From assembly GCF_013377495.2 (NCBI RefSeq), contig NC_066363.1:8876001-8940000 (forward strand): a stretch of DNA of 64,000 nt. The letters run 5' to 3'. This DNA comes from Cygnus atratus. Lineage: Eukaryota > Chordata > Aves > Anseriformes > Anatidae. Each line of letters opens with the position of its first letter. The stretch's first letter is position 1. Position numbers and translations under genes: made by a program. The notes beneath the pieces were generated by a model, which was not told the origin of the DNA, did not search any database, and was given only the letters and a program-made list of their open reading frames with translations. Positions 62,745-64,000 of this stretch are shown in pieces.

Positions 62745-64000
62745 ATGTCAGTGTATGAGGTCTGCTAAAGGCCACCTGAGCAGGAAGAACAAGTGAAGGA
62801 GTTTCTCTACACAGACAGGAACAGACTCGCGTATTTGCAGGCCCTGGTCCTCATGGGGGACTTCAACCACCACACTCAGCCCCCAAATTCTGCTGGACAG
62901 AAAACACAGAAGGACATAAGCAATCCTGGAGGTTCCTGGAATGCATTGATGATAACTTTTTCTCCAAAAGACAGAAAAGTCAATGAGGAGAGGTACTCTG
63001 CAGGACCTCATACCAACAACAAGGGATTTCTTGGGAAGGCAGCCTTGGCTGCAGTGGCTCTGGTGGAACTCAGGGACTTGAAGGGAGGGAGGAGGGTAAA
63101 AAATGAGTTCACAACCCTGGACTTCAGCAGAGTAGACTTTGGCCTCTCCTAGATTCTGCTTGGAAGAACCCCATTAAATAAAGCCCTGGAGGGAAGAGGA
63201 GATCAGTAAAAGTGGTTGATATTCAAAGATCACCTTCTTGACATTCAAGAGCAGTCCATCTCAGTGAACAGAAAATCAGGAAAAAATGCCAAGAGACCTG
63301 TGTAGATAAACAAGGAGCTCTTGGAAAACTCAAACACAAAAAGGAAGCACGCAGAGGGTGGAAGCAGGTACACGTAATGTGGGAGGAATACAGAGACACT
63401 GTCTGAACATCCAGGGATCAATTAGGAAAGTTAAACTCCAGATAAAATTGGGTTTGGCTAAGGATGTCAAAGAAAACAGGAAGGGTTTCTACCTGTACTT
63501 CAGTGACAAAAGGAAGACTGGGTAAAACATGGGCCCACTGCTGAACTAGATGGGTGATCTGGTTACACAGGATAGGGAAAAGGCTGAGGTACTGAATGTC
63601 TTCTTTGCCTTGGTGTTTACCAGCAAGACTGGTCATTAGGAATCCCAGGTCCCAGAAAGTGGGGGAAAACTGGAGCAAAGAAAACATATCCCTGGTAGAA
63701 GAGGATTGGGTCAGGTAAGACTTAAGCAAACTGGACATTTGTAAGTCCATGGACCCTACTGGGATGCATCTATGAGCGCTGAGGGAGCTAGCAGATGTCA
63801 TTGTGAGGCCAATCTAAATAATCTTTGAACAATCATGGTGTCTTGGAGAAGTGCCCAAAGACTGGAGGAAAGCAAATGTCACTTCTGTCTTCAAGAAGGA
63901 TGACCCAAGGAACTACAGGATGGTCAACCTCACTGTGATCCTTGGGAAGGTGATGGAGCAGCTGACTTTGGAAATCTTTTCCAGGCACATGGAGGACAAG
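62745..64000 (+). mobile_element. Decayed CR1 LINE pol segment, running off the right edge
   Basis: Plus-strand CR1 ORF2 remnants in the expected order: RPPEQEEQVKEF then ALVLMGDFNHH (endonuclease domain, 62780-62872), FLECIDDNFF in another frame (about 62933-62962), RGTLQDLIPTT-like words (about 62990-63022), RKVKLQIKLGLAKDVKENRK (about 63423-63483), DREKAEVLNVFFALVFTSKT (about 63564-63630), KSMDPTGMHL (about 63745-63774) and DPRNYRMVNL...LGKVMEQLTLEIFSRHMEDK (to 64000). Several frameshifts and stops (for example TAA before RPPEQ) show it is inactive. The reverse transcriptase continues beyond the window. It is older than the 55.8 kb copy by its decay. Confidence 0.9.

Noticed and set aside
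40220..64000. Limb enhancer ZRS or other distal SHH enhancers
   Set aside because: The ZRS lies in LMBR1, hundreds of kb upstream; nothing from LMBR1 or RNF32 is in the window.

Overview
The window is vertebrate nuclear DNA, and almost certainly from a bird. Coding DNA is sparse and split into exons with GT-AG introns. Several interspersed repeats are CR1 LINEs, one of them ending in the CATAGAAT-type 3' repeat typical of avian CR1, and one block looks like a long avian ERVL-type LTR. The main gene is Sonic hedgehog (SHH) on the minus strand. Its three coding exons join to exactly 425 codons, the length I recall for chicken SHH. The protein differs from the chicken sequence I remember at residue 2 and at many positions in the C-terminal processing domain, so this is probably another bird. 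I do not name the species.

Layout, left to right. Positions 1-337 hold the last two coding exons of a plus-strand gene that I identify as RBM33, SHH's known neighbour. Its AT-rich 3' UTR probably runs to a poly(A) signal near 7.05 kb. From about 7.1 to 29.4 kb is the convergent intergenic space between RBM33 and SHH. It holds an LTR (7820-8843), an old CR1-like fragment (about 9190-9545), a short CR1 3' fragment (about 24768-24905), simple repeats and AT-rich blocks that look like conserved non-coding elements. SHH fills about 29.4-40.15 kb: 3' UTR, exon 3 (Hint/Hog autoprocessing domain), intron 2, exon 2, intron 1, exon 1, a short 5' UTR with a small uORF, and a TATA plus CCAAT promoter. 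Intron 2 carries a forkhead/homeodomain motif cluster where amniote SHH is known to keep floor-plate and brain enhancers. Intron 1 carries several CNE-like blocks and a very GC-rich block with two different 21-bp tandem repeats. From 40.2 kb to the end is the start of the SHH upstream gene desert, with candidate enhancers, a nearly intact CR1 3' end (55834-56510, minus) and a decayed CR1 pol segment (about 62745-64000, plus).

How it works together: SHH makes the secreted, cholesterol- and palmitate-modified morphogen. The gene deserts and introns around it are its cis-regulatory landscape. The limb ZRS, which lies in the distant LMBR1 gene, is not in this window. I saw no unknown multi-gene system. 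The points worth checking are regulatory: the uORF and tandem start codons, a G-quadruplex-like 3' UTR tract, the candidate enhancers and the GC-rich intronic repeat block. All statements about conservation are inference from sequence texture, because no alignment could be run.
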